Made by a program: the position numbers and the translations under genes. The notes beneath the pieces were generated by a model. That model had not been told where the DNA came from. It ran no database searches and was given only the letters and a program-made list of their open reading frames with translations. Positions 60,975 through 64,000 of a stretch of 64,000 nt of DNA are shown piece after piece. Source of the stretch: Chlorophyllum brunneum (lineage: Eukaryota; Basidiomycota; Agaricomycetes; Agaricales; Agaricaceae). The first letter of the stretch is position 1. Each line of letters starts with the position of its first letter. The stretch lies in assembly GCA_963576785.1 (NCBI GenBank), contig OY756149.1, positions 620,001 to 684,000 on the forward strand. Reading direction: 5' to 3'.

Positions 60975-62141
60975 TTGGTTAAAGATACCCGTAATACCGA
61001 TGGCCTCAACGAGCCCTCGCCACTGAGACGGGAGAATGGGATCTTCAACGTCCTTTTGTTGTGGATGTTTACTTGATTCGTTCGCATAAGTCTATTTATA
61101 CGGCAGGGACACTCAATGGTTCACACAATCAGGGAGGTCTGGGGTACGCTGGAGGTGCTGATTTGGGTGTTCAGGAGCCCCAATGAGTCGTCTGCGCCTT
61201 GGACACAGTTGCTGTACTTACACACCTGGACAATTATATGTGTTCTACTCCAGTTTCAAAGTCGAATCTAAGCTGGAAGTCTACCACCATCATACCTGTA
61301 ACGTGATGCCAAAATGATGAAGGTCGCATCGTGCGATTTGATAAGCTTATCTGTACCTTTACAGCCCAGCTTTCCCGGAGTCTGCATGTCGGACAAGGTA
61401 TCATGCCTGGGACCAGTGGATCCCGCGACCTTACCTCCGATCGATGGTGAAACAGAAATCAAAGCACCTTGGATAATCCGGAAGCTCGTGGGGGTGAGTA
61501 CGGGCTTCTACCTTGTTGATCGTACTAGTTGTCCTGTGCTTAGCAAGGCTTCGCGTGCGCTGGGCCTGTCATCTCTCATAGTGGAGTCTTCTGATCTAGA
61601 AAGATCGCAGTAGTAGCCTGGCGGCTGAACACCTGCCCAAATACTAGCGCTCCGCAAACACATGTTATACCAGTGAACTATTGCGCTGATCCCATCTCAT
61701 CGCCTTATGGCCCGTCTTGGGTGCGCTCATTTGGCACAAGGCCTCGCTCCACTTCGAGGTTCTAGATATACTAAACACGCCATCCCGGGTTATAATTAAC
61801 GTTAAGGTTCATTTTAGTCGATGACAGGACGAATTGCTATGTCGTCCTACGAGTCACTTCGAGCAGCTGGTACTAGTGTCGTGTGCCTCTCTCCTGTGAG
61901 TTGCAAATCACATTGCACTGGGATCTTCTTCAGCTGACGATTGAATGTTCGCTTGATAATTTCCATGCAACCATCTCTGACTGAATGATCAACACCAATT
62001 TATGATGTTCATACTCTCGCTACCTTGTGTGTCAGTGGGGCGACTCATCCCCCTTGTTCCTTCCTTGCATCCGATTCAGAGATCTAGCTATACATACTGT
62101 GATCGCTGCGACGGTAATATCCTTGGACTTTTTAGCGCCGA
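60975..62141. other. Long stretch without confident gene
   Basis: Open frames at 61268-61613 (plus) and 61460 (minus) have no recognisable features. An ATG near 61820 opens MTGRIAMSSYESLRAAGTSV and then meets a possible donor, so an upstream exon of the following gene cannot be excluded. Confidence 0.35.
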
Positions 62142-63865
62142 ATGATCCGCTCACGCAACGCATTTATACTTCCCGCACGCTGTGTTTACCCGCGCCAAAC
62201 TCCAAATATATACATGACCGGAATATGGGCGCTTCTATACCCGTGGTGTTTTGCTCAGGGAGGCATGGCGGCGGTTGCCGCACCTGCGTACGTGCTGTGA
62301 CACTCCTTGTTCTTTTATGCCCAGGAGATCGTACTAATCTGAAACTGTTTCTATGTTTTTCGCTATTGGCTCACCAGGATGGGTCCCATTTCCGATATAG
62401 TGCTGTCTTCCCTGGGGGATACTATCTTTGTGGAATTTGGCCTCCACGCAGGCTTCGAACTCTCGGCCAAGGCAGCGAACGATCTAGTGTTCGACCACAC
62501 GGCAAATCGATTAATCCCCATCCACTCGGAAAGATTGGATACCACTGCGGTCAAGGTTCTCTTGATCACGCTAAAGTACGAACACACCGTGGAAGATGCT
62601 GCGCTTGGTTTTTACAGAAGTTCGTTGCACAAGTGGGTAACATTTATTATTAGAACCATCTGATATCATTGTCGCCGACTGTCATGATTATACCCTGCAA
62701 CCCACAGGGACATTTCTCTTTTTTCATCCATCAAGGATTACCTCGCAATCGAGAAGGGTTGGTTCTCGCCTTACTTGTTCGCGAGTGCCCGGCGTCCTAT
62801 CATACCACGAAGTATGAAACCCGACATTGTGTTCTGTCATGGCCCATTTTTGTCAGGTATGTTAGTCATCATCGGCACGGCGGGACTACTTGAGCTGATG
62901 GTTTTCTTTTAAAAATAACGATAACGATCATGGGAACGAATGATATAACCTGTCACCCGCTAACTATCGTGTCTCTTGTGTCTTGTGCTGACTTGACTTG
63001 TTCTTTGCCAAATTCATGATCACATCCGTTGTTCACCTAAATTTGCGGTGCAACAGGCGACTACAGGATTGGTGAGACTTTACTTGCGGAATCAGCGTCT
63101 GTGATCGCTCTGTGTGATGCACCCGCACTTTCGCCGCTACCAACAAGTTCCGAGGAAGGAGGCGAAGAGAGGAACAAGGAGTCGAAGCCTACCTCGCATC
63201 TCTCCTCTCTTTCTATTCCGGCTCTCAAGAATCACTTTAGGCGTTCCCGAACGCCATCCCCAGATCCGGAGCTAACACCACTCCCGCAACCTCCCACACC
63301 GCGTCGCATGGTCATTCTCGCGCTTGGGTTGAAACCACATCGAAAGCTTTGGACTACAAGTGCACGTCCAGGGGAAAGTGTCATTAACTACGTACTCTTT
63401 AATGGCTGTCCCTCGATCGTGATTCCGATCAGGATTGGCGCTCCGTTGGTGGCTTGGTACGGGGGTATGACACTCGAGCAATTGTGGCGGGTAGAGTTAC
63501 CGGATAAAATGGAGAGTGATGTCCCCACGACTGAACTCCCAATGGATGAGAATACTAGGATTGGAACAAAGACATTCATAGGAGCCGTACAGGTTTTATT
63601 TGAGTATGTGGATTTGTGTGTTGATTGGGATCGGGTAAATATGCGAGGTTCGGGATTTGGGAATGGTGCTAGTAATCTGGAGACGGTTTCGGATTCTATG
63701 GCCAGTGCGGAGTCGAACAGTTCTGGGGGTAACCAGGGGAAATCTATACTGAGGAACTCTCTGGCGCTGTTGGTGGCGGCAGCAATCAAGAGTGGCAGTA
63801 GCAAGGAAGTGATGAAGGAAGTGGATAGGGAACGTAGTGGAATTGCGATGTGGAGAATACCTTGA
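62142..63865 (+). CDS. Unrecognised multi-exon gene, possibly membrane-associated
   Basis: Splicing by eye restores one frame of about 450-470 residues. It runs MIRSRNAFILPARCVYPRQT, PNIYMTGIWALLYPWCFAQG, GMAAVAAPAMGPISDIVLSS, HTANRLIPIHSERLDTTAVK, VLLITLKSSLHKDISLFSSI, KDYLAIEKGWFSPYLFASAR, RPIIPRSMKPDIVFCHGPFL. It continues with SGDYRIASVIALCDAPALSP and a Pro/Glu/Ser-rich linker, ending in one long exon (63088-63865) with GESVINYVLFNGCPSIVIPI and GAPLVAWYGGMTLEQLW. The last exon's FNGCPSIVIPIRIGAPLVAW looks like a compact beta domain. No family is recognised. The start is provisional: an upstream exon may exist. The stop is TGA at 63863-63865. Confidence 0.5.
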
Positions 63866-64000
63866 TGATGTACCCGGCTATACGGCCTGCCGACCGTAGT
63901 TTTGAATGCCTTGATGAATCATCCGAACTGGCTGAGCACTTTGCAACGATAGTTCATCACAGTGCCACGACTCAGTTGGTGCTGACCTTGATAGTTTTTA

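Noticed and set aside
62027..62653. 208-codon open frame before the unrecognised gene
   Set aside because: Another frame through the same bases splices in phase to the downstream exons, while this one does not.

Overview
The window is nuclear DNA of a filamentous basidiomycete fungus, most likely an agaricomycete. The genes are split by many short GT-AG introns (mostly 45-65 nt) and sit close together on both strands. Several encoded families are typical of mushroom-forming fungi: DUF3433 and fungal 7TM membrane proteins, GMC oxidoreductase, CHAT-domain proteins, and large Ser/Pro-rich disordered proteins. I recognised no tRNA or rRNA gene, no intact transposon and no CRISPR array. Reading frames were joined by hand at splice sites, so exon borders are inferences.

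Left third (1-22.4 kb). A GMC oxidoreductase runs off the left edge. It is followed by a decayed adenylate-forming (NRPS-like) enzyme, a PQ-loop membrane protein, the AP-1 clathrin adaptor mu subunit and a coiled-coil protein. Then come an AIF-like FAD oxidoreductase, a questin-oxidase-like (DUF4243) protein, an MFS transporter, a Pmp3-type proteolipid and a 3-beta-HSD/epimerase-like dehydrogenase. The redox enzymes and transporter could be a loose metabolic group, but housekeeping genes lie between them. Two stretches of this region are present twice as decayed genomic copies: part of the PQ-loop gene, and the tail of the coiled-coil gene.

Middle (22.4-43 kb). A KHDC4-like KH-domain RNA-binding protein lies next to a degraded copy of its own 3' end. 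It is followed by a GT18 N-acetylglucosaminyltransferase, a fungal 7TM protein, and a TPR-like/CHAT protein with an internally duplicated segment and a visible His/Cys dyad. Next are a small conserved protein, a secreted protein with a hydrophobic tail, a delta-12-type fatty acid desaturase whose frame requires a 5-nt microexon, and a DUF3433 membrane protein.

Right third (43-64 kb). Two large disordered proteins are divergently transcribed from a 102-bp spacer. After them come an RBR-type E3 ligase candidate with three CCCH fingers and an RRM, a Kar5/Tht1-like nuclear fusion protein, a conserved basidiomycete protein, and a small Cys-rich protein that may be Som1-like. The window ends with S-adenosylhomocysteine hydrolase and an unrecognised multi-exon gene.
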